The position numbers were made by a program, and so were the translations under genes. Positions 1 to 7,557 of a stretch of DNA of 62,422 nucleotides are shown one piece after another. How positions within the stretch are numbered: position 1 is the first letter of the stretch; every line of letters begins with the position of its first letter. The notes below the pieces were generated by a model that saw only the letters and a program-made list of their open reading frames with translations, made no database searches and was not told the origin of the DNA. The stretch is from an uncultured Collinsella sp. (GTDB lineage Bacteria > Actinomycetota > Coriobacteriia > Coriobacteriales > Coriobacteriaceae), in contig CAAFGE010000003.1 in NCBI GenBank assembly GCA_900762355.1, positions 1-62,422 of the forward strand, read 5' to 3'.

Positions 1-1
1 C

Positions 2-550
2 GAGGGGCCGCAGGCCGAGGCCGCCGGGGAGGCCGCGGCCGCCTCGACTGCGCCCCCGCCGGCGCTCATCGAGGCCGAGAACAGGCAGGTCAGGTTCCTG
101 GCCGCCCGGATATCGGAGGCCCTCGACGAGGCCGGGGCCCTCGAGGCCGAGACGGCGGCGCTGCTCGAGGGCGACGAGACCTACGCGTGCCTGCTCACCG
201 TGCCCGGCATCGGGCCGAGGACGGCGGCGCAGCTCGCGGTGTCGGTCGACATCGGGAGGTTCCCGGACCACGACCACCTGGCCTCGTACTGCGGCATCGC
301 ACCGAGGGTGAGAAGCTCCGGCACGTCGGTTAGGTCGGTCAGGGCGTCCAGGCGCGGCGACGCGAGGCTCAAGTCCCTGCTGATCTTCTCGTGCAACAGC
401 CTGGTCAGGTCGTCGGGGCGCTACGGCGAGTACTACCGGGCCTGCAGGGCGCGGGGCATGGGCCACGGTCGGGCGCTCAAGGCCGTCGCGAGAAAGCGGC
501 TCAGGGCGATATACGCCGTGATGCGCGACCGGGTGCCCTACCGGGAGTAG
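2..550 (+). CDS. IS110-family transposase, C-terminal part (runs off the window start)
   Basis: The frame is open from base 2 to the stop at 550, so this is the C-terminal ~180 residues of a longer protein. It holds the Transposase_20 region: a helix-hairpin-helix-like VPGIGPRTAA motif, then FPDHDHLASYCGIAPRV and a basic tail (RRGDARLK, ARKRLRAIYAVMRDR) typical of IS110 transposases. In the family an N-terminal DEDD RuvC-like domain and this C-terminal serine-containing domain act together with a bridge RNA; the N-terminal part lies outside the window. It is a different lineage from the complete transposase at 60.7 kb, but a ~150-bp piece near 2.3 kb is about 90% identical to it by eye, so the two were probably one family that moved locally. 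The element's right boundary was not found. Confidence 0.85.
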   Translation, partial: EGPQAEAAGEAAAASTAPPPALIEAENRQVRFLAARISEALDEAGALEAETAALLEGDETYACLLTVPGIGPRTAAQLAVSVDIGRFPDHDHLASYCGIAPRVRSSGTSVRSVRASRRGDARLKSLLIFSCNSLVRSSGRYGEYYRACRARGMGHGRALKAVARKRLRAIYAVMRDRVPYRE

Positions 551-632
551 CCCCGACGGTTGACAAAACTATAGGAACACCCAATGAGTACCCGCAGGGG
601 ACAGACAGACCGGACTCCCTATACGACAACTG

Positions 633-661
633 TTGACATCATATACTATGTGTCATATAGT
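633..661 (+). promoter_or_regulatory. Sigma-A-type promoter of the padR operon
   Basis: TTGACA (633-638) and TATAGT (656-661) are separated by exactly 17 bases, a near-consensus promoter 38 bases before the padR start codon. It lies inside inverted repeats that look like PadR operators, suggesting autorepression. Confidence 0.7.
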
Positions 662-681
662 AGGTGTTACACAGTATACTA
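644..681 (+). promoter_or_regulatory. Nested inverted repeats, candidate PadR operator
   Basis: TACTAT (644-649) and ATAGTA (657-662) form an inverted repeat around a 7-base centre covering the -10 box. A second one, TAGTA (658-662) with TACTA (677-681), surrounds the near-palindrome GTGTTACAC (664-672). PadR proteins commonly repress their own operon by binding such dyads over the promoter. The assignment is by position only. Confidence 0.45.
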
Positions 682-698
682 CGAAGGGAGGTGTGCGG

Positions 699-1019
699 AT
701 GGAGGCACAGATGAAGCGCGGCTTCCTCGAGGCCTGCGTGCTCGCGGCCGTCTCGGGCAAGGAATCCTACGGCTATCAGATCGTGAAGGACGTGCCCGCG
801 AGTATGGGGCTCACGGAATCCACGCTCTATCCGTTGCTCAAGCGCCTGGAGAAGGCGGGCTGCATCACCGCGCGCTCCGCCGAGCACAACGGGCGGCTGC
901 GGAGGTACTACCGCATCACGGACGCCGGGCGCGAGCGTATCGCCGAGTTCCTCGCCGAATGGCCATCCGTGCAGGAGATCTACCGTTACGTGGAGGGGGC
1001 GCACCATGACGCGCGATGA
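699..1019 (+). CDS. PadR-family transcriptional regulator
   Basis: A 106-residue winged-helix protein. The N-terminal half has the PadR pattern (RGFLEACVLAAV, ESYGYQIVKD, STLYPLLKRLEKAG, RRYYRITDAGRE), and the short C-terminal helix serves dimerisation in this family. I chose the ATG at 699 over earlier in-frame starts because GGGAGG lies 8 bases upstream and residue 1 then fits the family length. The next gene starts inside this one (14-base overlap), so the two are translationally coupled. PadR-DUF1700-DUF4097 operons are common in Firmicutes and Actinobacteria and are linked to envelope stress; the ligand here is unknown. Confidence 0.9.
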   Translation: MEAQMKRGFLEACVLAAVSGKESYGYQIVKDVPASMGLTESTLYPLLKRLEKAGCITARSAEHNGRLRRYYRITDAGRERIAEFLAEWPSVQEIYRYVEGAHHDAR

Positions 1020-1638
1020 GTTCTTGAACCGGCTGGGCGAGCTTCTGGCCTGCCTGCCGGCAGATCAGGTAAAGGAAACGCAGGAGTTCTACGCGGAGGC
1101 CATCGCCGACCGTATGGAGGACGGCATGACGGAGGCCGAGGCTGTGGCCGCCATGGGCACGCCCGGTGAGGTCGCCGAGGCAACGCTCGACGAACTGCCC
1201 GCCGTGCCGCGCGCGATCGCGAGGACCAAGCGCAAGAGCACGGCACTTCTATGGGCGCTCGCCATCGTGGGCTCTCCGGTATGGATTCCGCTGCTGCTCG
1301 CGTTCGTCGCCGTTGCCGCTGCAGTCTACATCTGTATTTGGGTTCTTGCGCTCTGCGTGTGGATCGTGGCCGCGGCATTCGGGGGCGCGGGCCTGGTAGG
1401 GCTCCTGTTCGCCGTGGACGGCATCATTATCGGGCATGTTCCGTACGTTTTGGCCTCGATGGGAATGGGATTCGCTTCCATCGGTGTGGCGCTCCTCACG
1501 GGAGCCGGCGCCTGGACGGCGTCCAAGCAGATCGCGCGCCTCTCTGCCCTTTGGGCGAAGAAAGCCGTTTCGCCCTTCTGGAAAGATCGAAGCAATAAGA
1601 GCCGCATGGGCGCCGAAGCGGCGCCGCTCACGGCATAG
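1006..1638 (+). CDS. DUF1700/HAAS-domain membrane protein
   Basis: 210 residues. The N-terminal ~65 residues form the HAAS/DUF1700 helical domain (RDEFLNRLGELLACLP, AEAVAAMGTPGEVAE), followed by about four hydrophobic segments between residues ~80 and ~180 and a basic tail. The family sits next to PadR regulators and usually before a DUF4097 protein, and is thought to link membrane state to regulation, possibly as a partner of the PadR protein. It overlaps padR by 14 bases and is followed after 14 bases by the broken DUF4097 gene, so all three form one operon. No catalytic residues are known. Confidence 0.85.
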   Translation: MTRDEFLNRLGELLACLPADQVKETQEFYAEAIADRMEDGMTEAEAVAAMGTPGEVAEATLDELPAVPRAIARTKRKSTALLWALAIVGSPVWIPLLLAFVAVAAAVYICIWVLALCVWIVAAAFGGAGLVGLLFAVDGIIIGHVPYVLASMGMGFASIGVALLTGAGAWTASKQIARLSALWAKKAVSPFWKDRSNKSRMGAEAAPLTA

Positions 1639-1652
1639 GAAGGAGTGCAAAC

Positions 1653-1916
1653 ATGTCCAGCGTAAAAAGGATTTACCTTGCCGTAGCGGGTGGGCTTGTT
1701 GCCACGGGGCTCGTCCTGGCTGCTATCGGATTTGTGGCCTCCGGCTTTAACCTCGCTGTGCTCAACACGCAGATCGACCTGCGCGATGACACCATCATTC
1801 TGGGTGGTGTTGAAATAGACGACCCGACAGGGCTTCCACTCATCGAGCAGCTTGCCGAGGTCGGCGAGATCCATATTGGATCTGCAACGACTGGTTCGTC
1901 TTCTCCTCGCAAATGA
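1653..1916 (+). pseudogene. Truncated DUF4097 (GIN-like adhesin-fold) protein
   Basis: The 87-residue frame starts with a good ribosome site (GGAAGGAG, 9 bases before ATG). It encodes one membrane segment (LAVAGGLVATGLVLAAIGFV) followed by the start of an exported domain (IDLRDDTIILGG ... IGEIHIGSA-like). DUF4097 proteins run to about 250-300 residues of beta-helix repeats; this one stops after about 55 exported residues, in sequence unlike the rest, exactly where foreign remnants begin. I infer that a rearrangement with ParB-like and IS110 debris cut off the 3' end. An intact relative lies at 39.1-40.0 kb. The short product may still be made but is probably not functional. Confidence 0.7.
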
Positions 1917-2115
1917 TCGAGCTCGTAGCAGCCGTCCCCCCTTCGGGCGCACCACGACGGGCATGAGCACGCCGCGCTCGGAGCCTTTTTGCGAGACCTT
2001 CCGTCACGCTCTTCCTGCGTGGTGAACCGGTCATCGACCGACGAGAGGCTGATGGGAATCTCTCGACTTCGGGCCAATCCCGCTCACCGATCTGGTCTTC
2101 CTTCGTGATGCGCAC
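1905..2115 (-). pseudogene. Frameshifted remnant of a ParB/Spo0J-like N-terminal domain
   Basis: On the minus strand, fragments in three frames together resemble a ParB N-terminal domain. The order is REIPISLSSVDDRF (frame ending at 1673), ERGVLMPVVVRPKGG (second frame) and GDGCYELDHLRGEDE (first frame again). In intact ParB-like proteins these correspond to the IPxSxIxD start, the xHGVLxPVxVRPxxxG strand and the YELIAGxRR box. No single frame spans them, so at least two frameshifts are present and there is no C-terminal part. ParB genes of this kind are common on plasmids and conjugative elements, so this is probably debris of one. The match is from memory of the family pattern. Confidence 0.45.
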
Positions 2116-2244
2116 ATAAGCGAGCAGACACCGCGCAGTGCTTCAGCGCGGCCGCACTTCCACGTCTATGACGGAGGTGCCCGGCGGCGTCTTGGCAATC
2201 CCCTTGTTTGCAGGCGTTAGCGCGTGGGGATCGCCCACTCGGGG

Positions 2245-2395
2245 GTCGAGGCCGCCGAGGACGGCGGCGAACCTCGCGGTGTCATTCGACATCGCGAGGT
2301 TCCCGGACCATGACCACCTGGCCTCGTACCGCGGCATAGCCCCAAGGGTGAGGAGCTTCGGCACGTCGATCAGGGCGTCCGCGCAGCGTCGGCCG
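2245..2395 (+). pseudogene. IS110 transposase fragment
   Basis: About 150 bases nearly repeat the segment at 205-350, encoding RTAANLAVSFDIARFPDHDH and then HLASYRGIAPRVRSFGTSIR, against the same region of the transposase at the window start. It has lost both the start and the rest of the C-terminus and ends just before livF. It is a relic of an IS110-type insertion or of recombination between copies. Confidence 0.75.
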
Positions 2396-2425
2396 GTCCG
2401 CCGTTCGGCAGAACGGCGGAAGTCC

Positions 2426-3139
2426 CTAGCCGCCCAGGTAAGCCTTGCGGACGTTGTCGTCGTGCAGGAGCTCTTGGCCGGTGCCGGTCATGGTGATCTT
2501 GCCGGTCTCGAGCACGTAGCCGCGCGTGGCGATTGAAAGCGCCATCTGGGCGTTCTGCTCGACCAGAAGCACCGTGGTACCGGCCTTGTGCAGGTCCTCG
2601 ACAATCTGGAAGATCTGCTCAATCAGAATCGGCGCCAGACCCATGGAAGGCTCATCGAGCATGAGCAGCTTGGGGTTGCTCATAAGGGCGCGCCCCATAA
2701 CGAGCATCTGCTGTTCGCCGCCCGAAAGGGTGCCGGCGACCTGGCGACGGCGCTCCTTAAGGCGCGGGAACTGCTCGTAGACGCGCTCAAGGCCCGGAGC
2801 CACCGTGGACTTGGGCTGCGTGTAGGCGCCCATCTCCAGGTTCTCCTCGACCGTCATCTGCAAAAAGGCGCGACGGCCCTCGGGAACCTGGGCCAGGCCC
2901 TTGCCCACCAGTCTATCGGCAGGCGTATGGGTAATGTCCTCGCCCATAAACTTGATGGAGCCGGTCTTGGAACGCAGCAGGCCCGAGACGGTTTTAAGCG
3001 TCGTGGACTTACCGGCGCCGTTCGCGCCGATCAGGGCCACGATCTCGCCCTCGTTGACGTTAAAGGAGATGTCCTTGATGGCGTGGATAGCGCCGTACCA
3101 GACGTTGATGTTGTAGACGGAAAGCATCGGCTCTGCCAT
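2426..3139 (-). CDS. livF: Branched-chain amino acid ABC transporter ATP-binding protein LivF
   Basis: 237 residues. One of two cytoplasmic ATPases that drive uptake of leucine, isoleucine and valine. Walker A GANGAGKST lies at residues ~38-46, the signature LSGGEQQ at ~138 and Walker B LLMLDEP at ~158, with the LivF-typical SMGLAP after it. The length and the absence of the extra loop present in LivG separate it from its partner. It is the last gene of a six-gene minus-strand cluster, and its start directly abuts the livG stop, so translation is coupled. Downstream lies insertion debris and no clear terminator was seen. Confidence 0.95.
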   Translation of the reverse strand: MAEPMLSVYNINVWYGAIHAIKDISFNVNEGEIVALIGANGAGKSTTLKTVSGLLRSKTGSIKFMGEDITHTPADRLVGKGLAQVPEGRRAFLQMTVEENLEMGAYTQPKSTVAPGLERVYEQFPRLKERRRQVAGTLSGGEQQMLVMGRALMSNPKLLMLDEPSMGLAPILIEQIFQIVEDLHKAGTTVLLVEQNAQMALSIATRGYVLETGKITMTGTGQELLHDDNVRKAYLGG

Positions 3140-4000
3140 TTAGTTCTCCCCCTTATCCTGCTTGCCCAGATATGCCTCAATTACGGCATCGTTGTTCTGG
3201 ATCTCCTCGGCCGTGCCCTTGGCGATGACCTTACCAAAGTTGAGCACGCAGATGCCCTCGCAGATGTTCATGACGAGCGACATATCATGCTCGATAAGCA
3301 TAATGGCGATGCCAAAGGTGTCGCGGATCTTGACGATGTTCTCCATGAGCTCCGCGGTCTCGGACGGGTTCATGCCGGCGGCAGGCTCGTCGAGCAGCAG
3401 CAGTTTGGGGTTGGTGGCAAGCGCGCGGACGATCTCCAGACGACGCTGGGCGCCGTAAGGCAGCGAGCCGGCCTGCTCGTTTGCCAGGTGCTCCATATCA
3501 AAGATGGACAGCAGCTCCATGGCGCGCTCGTGGGCGGCCTTCTCGTGCTTCCAGTACGTCGGCAGACGCAGCACGCCCTCAAAACCAGAGTAGCGCTCCT
3601 GGTTGTGCAGGCCGACCTTAACGTTGTCCTCCACCGTCATGGTGTTGAACAGGCGAATGTTCTGGAACGTACGGGCGATACCCATACGGTTGACCTGATA
3701 GACCGACTTGCCCGAGGTGTCCTCGCCGTCGAGCAGGATAGTACCGTGCGTGGGCTGGTACACCTTGGTGAGCAGGTTGAAGACCGTGGTCTTACCGGCA
3801 CCGTTGGGACCGATCAGACCGGCGATCTCGGTCTTACCGATGGTCAGGCTAAAGTCGTCGACTGCCTTAAGGCCGCCAAATTCAATGCCCAAGTGGATGC
3901 ACTCGAGCGCCGGGCGCTGGCCCAGGTCGCGGTCGGGAACGATGGCGCCAGAAGGATACGGGACCATCTTGCCCTTGTTGAACTCAAACTTACTGGGCAT
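3140..4000 (-). CDS. livG: Branched-chain amino acid ABC transporter ATP-binding protein LivG
   Basis: 286 residues from the ATG at 4000, chosen because GGAGG lies ~9 bases upstream; a start nine codons earlier has no ribosome site. An unusual ~30-residue N-terminal extension precedes the ATPase fold. Walker A GPNGAGKT is at ~64-71, the signature region is the LivG-type LPYGAQRRLEI and Walker B is LLLLDEPAAGMNP. The extra LivG insertion is present (FQNIRLFNTMTVEDNV followed by the LPTYWKHEK region). It overlaps livM by 11 bases and abuts livF. LivG and LivF form the heterodimeric motor on the inner face of LivHM. Confidence 0.95.
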   Translation of the reverse strand: MPSKFEFNKGKMVPYPSGAIVPDRDLGQRPALECIHLGIEFGGLKAVDDFSLTIGKTEIAGLIGPNGAGKTTVFNLLTKVYQPTHGTILLDGEDTSGKSVYQVNRMGIARTFQNIRLFNTMTVEDNVKVGLHNQERYSGFEGVLRLPTYWKHEKAAHERAMELLSIFDMEHLANEQAGSLPYGAQRRLEIVRALATNPKLLLLDEPAAGMNPSETAELMENIVKIRDTFGIAIMLIEHDMSLVMNICEGICVLNFGKVIAKGTAEEIQNNDAVIEAYLGKQDKGEN

Positions 4001-5069
4001 CGGCTGCCACCTCCTTCTTGGAAGCAAAGCGGTCCTTAATGCGTGCGAAGAACGACTTGAGCTGCGGGTTGTTGGTAAAGATCATGACCAGAATCAGCAC
4101 GATGGCGTAGATGAGCATGCGGTAGTCCGAGAACTGACGGAGCAGCTCGGGAAGCACCGTGAGCAACGCCGCCGCGATGACGGAGCCGCGCATATTGCCC
4201 AGACCGCCCAGGACCACGAACACCAGGATGAGGATGGACGTGTTGAAGTCGAACTTGGTGGCGGAAAGCTGCGAGAAGTTACCGCCGAAGAGGGCTCCGG
4301 CAGCGCCGGCGAGAGCGGCGGAAACCACGAAGGCGATCATGCGGTACTCGGTGACGGAGATGCCCACGGACTCGGCAGCGATCTTGTTGTCGCGCACGGC
4401 CATAATGGCACGGCCGGTACGGCTGCGAACCAGGTTGAGCACGATCACGAGTGCGACCATGACCAGGATGGCACCGGCGAGGAAGGTCGAGTACGTCGAC
4501 ACGCCCGATGCGCCCTGCGCGCCCTTGATGATGGCGGTGCCGTCCTCGAGCAGGTGCAGGTCGTCGATCGTGGAGTTACCTGTGATGTTAAAGATCACAT
4601 GCAGGCCGCGGGAGTCGACGCCCACGATAAGGCAGGTGACGATCTCTTTGATGATCTCGCCAAAGGCCAGCGTCACGATAGCCAGGTAATCGCCGCTCAG
4701 GCGAAGGACCGGGATGCCGATCAAGAAGCCCAGGATGGCGGCAGCGATGGCACCGACCACGATGCTGATGATAAGGCGCACCGGATCGGAGGGAACGGCG
4801 CTCTCCAGCGCGACCGCGGTAACGATGCCCGTATAGGCACCCACGCTCATAAAGCCCGCGTGGCCCAGCGACAAGTCGCCCGCGATGCCGACGACGAGGT
4901 TAAGGGAGATGGCCATGACGATATAGGCCGTGATGGGAACCAGCTGACCGGCGATCATGCGCGGAATCATATGGTTGGACTGCATAAAGAACACGATGGC
5001 GAACGCCACAAGACACATGGCGTACGTAACAAAGTCGTGACGCGTCTGCTTGTCTTTAAGAAACTTCAT
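3990..5069 (-). CDS. livM: Branched-chain amino acid ABC transporter permease LivM
   Basis: 359 residues with about ten hydrophobic segments and the permease family signature (GDLSLGHAGFMSVGAY, LAIVTLAFGEI, RDNKIAAESVGI as the EAA-like coupling loop). The start at 5069 is preferred over a GTG at 5078 because AGGTG lies 6 bases before it. It pairs with LivH to form the membrane channel. The ribosome site lies in the tail of livH, and the 3' end overlaps livG, consistent with fixed stoichiometry. A lysine-rich C-terminus (IKDRFASKKE) faces the cytoplasm. Confidence 0.95.
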   Translation of the reverse strand: MKFLKDKQTRHDFVTYAMCLVAFAIVFFMQSNHMIPRMIAGQLVPITAYIVMAISLNLVVGIAGDLSLGHAGFMSVGAYTGIVTAVALESAVPSDPVRLIISIVVGAIAAAILGFLIGIPVLRLSGDYLAIVTLAFGEIIKEIVTCLIVGVDSRGLHVIFNITGNSTIDDLHLLEDGTAIIKGAQGASGVSTYSTFLAGAILVMVALVIVLNLVRSRTGRAIMAVRDNKIAAESVGISVTEYRMIAFVVSAALAGAAGALFGGNFSQLSATKFDFNTSILILVFVVLGGLGNMRGSVIAAALLTVLPELLRQFSDYRMLIYAIVLILVMIFTNNPQLKSFFARIKDRFASKKEVAADAQ

Positions 5070-5078
5070 AACGCTCAC

Positions 5079-5960
5079 CTACACCTTCTCGGGGACGTAC
5101 TTGCCCAAGAGGCCGGCAGGCTTGACGAGCAGGACGATGATCAAAACACCAAAGACGATGGAGTTGGCAAGGCTCGTGGAAATGTAAGCCTGTGCCATCG
5201 CCTCGATGATGCCGATGAGAATGCCACCGACAAAGGCGCCGGGGATGGAGCCGATGCCGCCGAAGACGGCAGCGTCGAAGGCCTTGATGCCAGGCATGGC
5301 ACCCGTCGTGGGCTGCAGGACCGGCGAGTAGGAGCACAGCAGCACGCCGGCGATGGCGGCAAGGGCAGAGCCGATGGCAAACGTCATCGAGATGGTGCGG
5401 TTGACATTGATGCCCATGAGCTGAGCGGCGGCCTTGTCCTCGGACACGGCACGCATGGCCTTGCCCATCTTGGTCTTACCCGTAAAGAACACCAGGCCGG
5501 CCATAATAACCAGGCAGGCGACGATGGTGACGAGCGAGACGGCGCTCACGTTGTACTTGGCCAAGAACTCCGGCACCGGGAAGGTGACGAGCGAAGTAAA
5601 GTTCTTGGGCGTGGCGCCCCACAGAAGCTGGGCGGCATTCTGAAGGAAATAGGACACGCCGATAGCCGTGATCAGAACGGCCAGCGGGCCCGCCTGGCGC
5701 AGCGGCTTGTAGGCCAGGCCCTCGATGAGGACACCGAGAACCGTGCAGACCGCACAAGAGAGAATTACAGAAGCCCAGCCCGGGAGGCCGAGATACGACG
5801 TGGCGCAGAACGAGACATAGGCACCGACCATGATGACGTCGCCGTGAGCGAAGTTCAGCATCTTGGCGATACCGTAGACCATGGTGTAGCCCAACGCGAT
5901 GATGGCGTAGACGCTGCCCATGGACAGGCCGTTGACCAGGTATTGGATAAAGACCGTCAT
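5079..5960 (-). CDS. livH: Branched-chain amino acid ABC transporter permease LivH
   Basis: 293 residues from the ATG at 5960 (AAGGGGG 9 bases upstream; the ATG at 5969 would sit directly on that site). It has about eight hydrophobic segments and the LivH pattern NGLSMGSVYAIIALGYTMVY, NFAHGDVIMVGAY and the coupling loop VSEDKAAAQLMGINVNRTI. With LivM it forms the transmembrane path for branched-chain amino acids. The gene lies 139 bases after the second binding protein, across an intergenic hairpin that may set a lower level for the membrane parts than for the binding proteins. Confidence 0.95.
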   Translation of the reverse strand: MTVFIQYLVNGLSMGSVYAIIALGYTMVYGIAKMLNFAHGDVIMVGAYVSFCATSYLGLPGWASVILSCAVCTVLGVLIEGLAYKPLRQAGPLAVLITAIGVSYFLQNAAQLLWGATPKNFTSLVTFPVPEFLAKYNVSAVSLVTIVACLVIMAGLVFFTGKTKMGKAMRAVSEDKAAAQLMGINVNRTISMTFAIGSALAAIAGVLLCSYSPVLQPTTGAMPGIKAFDAAVFGGIGSIPGAFVGGILIGIIEAMAQAYISTSLANSIVFGVLIIVLLVKPAGLLGKYVPEKV

Positions 5961-6036
5961 GTTCCACATCCCCCTTTCGAATAGGTTTCCAGTTGATGTA
6001 TGAAACAGGGACGTTACATCGTCCCTAGATACCAAG

Positions 6037-6068
6037 CAAGCAGGGAAGGCTAAAACCTCCCCTGCTTG
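6037..6068 (-). terminator. Intra-operon hairpin between binding-protein gene and livH
   Basis: CAAGCAGGG (6037-6045) pairs with CCCTGCTTG (6060-6068), with three further inner pairs after one mismatch and a CTAAAA loop. No U-run follows on the minus strand, so it is more likely an RNA-stabilising or attenuating hairpin than a full terminator. Confidence 0.55.
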
Positions 6069-6099
6069 GGATCAAAACCGCTCTTTGTAAGGCGGCCTA

Positions 6100-7287
6100 T
6101 TAGGCCTGTACGTACTTGCCGTCGGTGATGACGTACGCAGTCGGGTCCTTCTGGACCTGGCCCTTGTCGTTCCAGGAAAGCTTGCCGGTCAGACCGTCAA
6201 CGGTGATCTTGAGCATAGCCTCGGGCAGCTTCTCGGCGACCTCGGTCGGGTCGGCGTCGACGCCCAGGCCGGCCTCCTTGAGAGCCTCGACCACAGCGTG
6301 CACGCCGTCGTAGGCGTCGGCGGCAAACTGGTCGGGGGTATCACCATAAGCGTCCTTATAGGCGTTGACGAAGTCGGCGTTCTTCTCGTCGTCGGCAGAG
6401 AACGGGGTCATGAGCAGCAGGCCCTCGGCAAGGGAGGTGTCGAAGCCCTCCACACCCAGGATGCCGTCCATGCCGTCGCAGCCCATCATCTTGACGTCGT
6501 AGCCCATGTCCTTAGCGTTCTTGAGCAGGACAGACGCCGGCGTGTAGTAGATCGGCGCGAAGATCATGGTGGCGCCGGCCTGCTTGGCCTTGGTGAGCTG
6601 GTTGGTGAAGCTCGTGGAAGAGTCGTCCTTAAAAGTTTCCTCGTCAACGATCTCGAGCTTGGACTCAGCGGCCTGGGCCTTAAAGGCATCGGCAATGCCC
6701 GAAGAATAGGCGTCGCCGGAGTTATAGAAGAGCACGAACTTCTCGTCCGCATACTTCTCGGCAAGGAACTTGGCAGCGTTGACGCCCTGGTTGGGGTCGG
6801 TAAAGCAAACCTGGAAGACGCAATCCTTGCCCTTGGTGACGTCCTCGGAAGACGCGGACGGGGTGATCATGAACGTCTCGGGGTCCTTGCCGCACTCGGC
6901 GGCAACGGCAACCGATGCGCCCGTGGTGGTCGGGCCGACGAGGGCCTGCATACCCCAGTCCAGAAGATTATTAAAGGCGTTGACGGCCTTCTCACCGTCG
7001 GCCTGATCGTCCTCGGCCTTGCTGGCAAGCGGAAGTTCCTTGGTGGAGAAATCCTTGCAGCCAAGCTCGACGGCCTGAGTAACGGACTTGCCATAGGAGG
7101 CATTTGCACCGGTCAGCGGGCCGATGGTGCCGATCTTAAACGAGGCGTCGCTCGAAGCGGAACCGCTATCGCCGCCGTTGGAGGAGCAGCCAGCTAGAAT
7201 GGACATCGCCCCCAGACCTGCTGCGCTCGCGATAACGCTCCTGCGATTCATAACAGGGTTCAATGACTTACCGGTGAGGCTCGACAT
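6100..7287 (-). CDS. Branched-chain amino acid-binding lipoprotein (LivJ-like), copy 2
   Basis: 395 residues. Extracytoplasmic receptor of the importer. The N-terminus reads NRRSVIASAAGLGAMSILAGC, with lipobox cysteine ~34, so it is lipid-anchored outside the membrane; the two arginines also fit a Tat-like signal. The mature part is a Peripla_BP_6 fold (FKIGTIGPLTGANASYG at the start; VGPTTTGASVAVA; YNSGDAYSSG). The start at 7287 has AGGAGAG 6 bases upstream. It is a close paralogue of the gene just upstream in the operon (roughly two thirds identical by eye), so the two probably differ in ligand preference or regulation. A promoter-like sequence precedes it. Confidence 0.92.
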   Translation of the reverse strand: MSSLTGKSLNPVMNRRSVIASAAGLGAMSILAGCSSNGGDSGSASSDASFKIGTIGPLTGANASYGKSVTQAVELGCKDFSTKELPLASKAEDDQADGEKAVNAFNNLLDWGMQALVGPTTTGASVAVAAECGKDPETFMITPSASSEDVTKGKDCVFQVCFTDPNQGVNAAKFLAEKYADEKFVLFYNSGDAYSSGIADAFKAQAAESKLEIVDEETFKDDSSTSFTNQLTKAKQAGATMIFAPIYYTPASVLLKNAKDMGYDVKMMGCDGMDGILGVEGFDTSLAEGLLLMTPFSADDEKNADFVNAYKDAYGDTPDQFAADAYDGVHAVVEALKEAGLGVDADPTEVAEKLPEAMLKITVDGLTGKLSWNDKGQVQKDPTAYVITDGKYVQA

Positions 7288-7374
7288 GCGGCTCTCCTCT
7301 CAAATCTCGTCGGGTTTCGGTTACCCGACAGGCCATCCTTCGCCGTGTTCGGCGTTCGCAAAATAGTAGACGCT

Positions 7375-7403
7375 TTAGTAAGGAAAAGTGGCGAATATTT
7401 CAA
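7375..7403 (-). promoter_or_regulatory. Possible promoter for the second binding-protein gene
   Basis: On the minus strand TTGAAA (7403-7398) and TACTAA (7380-7375) are 17 bases apart in an AT-rich stretch, 88 bases before the start codon. It would let copy 2 and livHMGF be expressed apart from copy 1. The rest of 7288-7557 shows no gene. Confidence 0.4.
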
Positions 7404-7557
7404 CTTTTCTTTGGATTTGTCGTTTTATCCATATTTCTGCGTATTTCTATCACTTTATGCAGGTTTGCCACTTTATTGTGTGAAAGTAATGTTTCCATTC
7501 TGTTACAAGCGCCTCTGGCTGAATAAAGCAGCCCCACCGGTTGCAATTTACACGCGC

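Noticed and set aside
2138..2536. 132-codon plus-strand frame over the IS110 scrap
   Set aside because: Only its middle third matches a transposase. The rest runs into the end of livF on the other strand, so it is treated as a pseudogene fragment.
3708..5984. A 758-codon open frame on the plus strand opposite livGMH
   Set aside because: It is a shadow of the high-GC coding strand: its translation is rich in His, Asp, Gly and Arg without any domain, and the opposite strand carries clear permease and ATPase genes.
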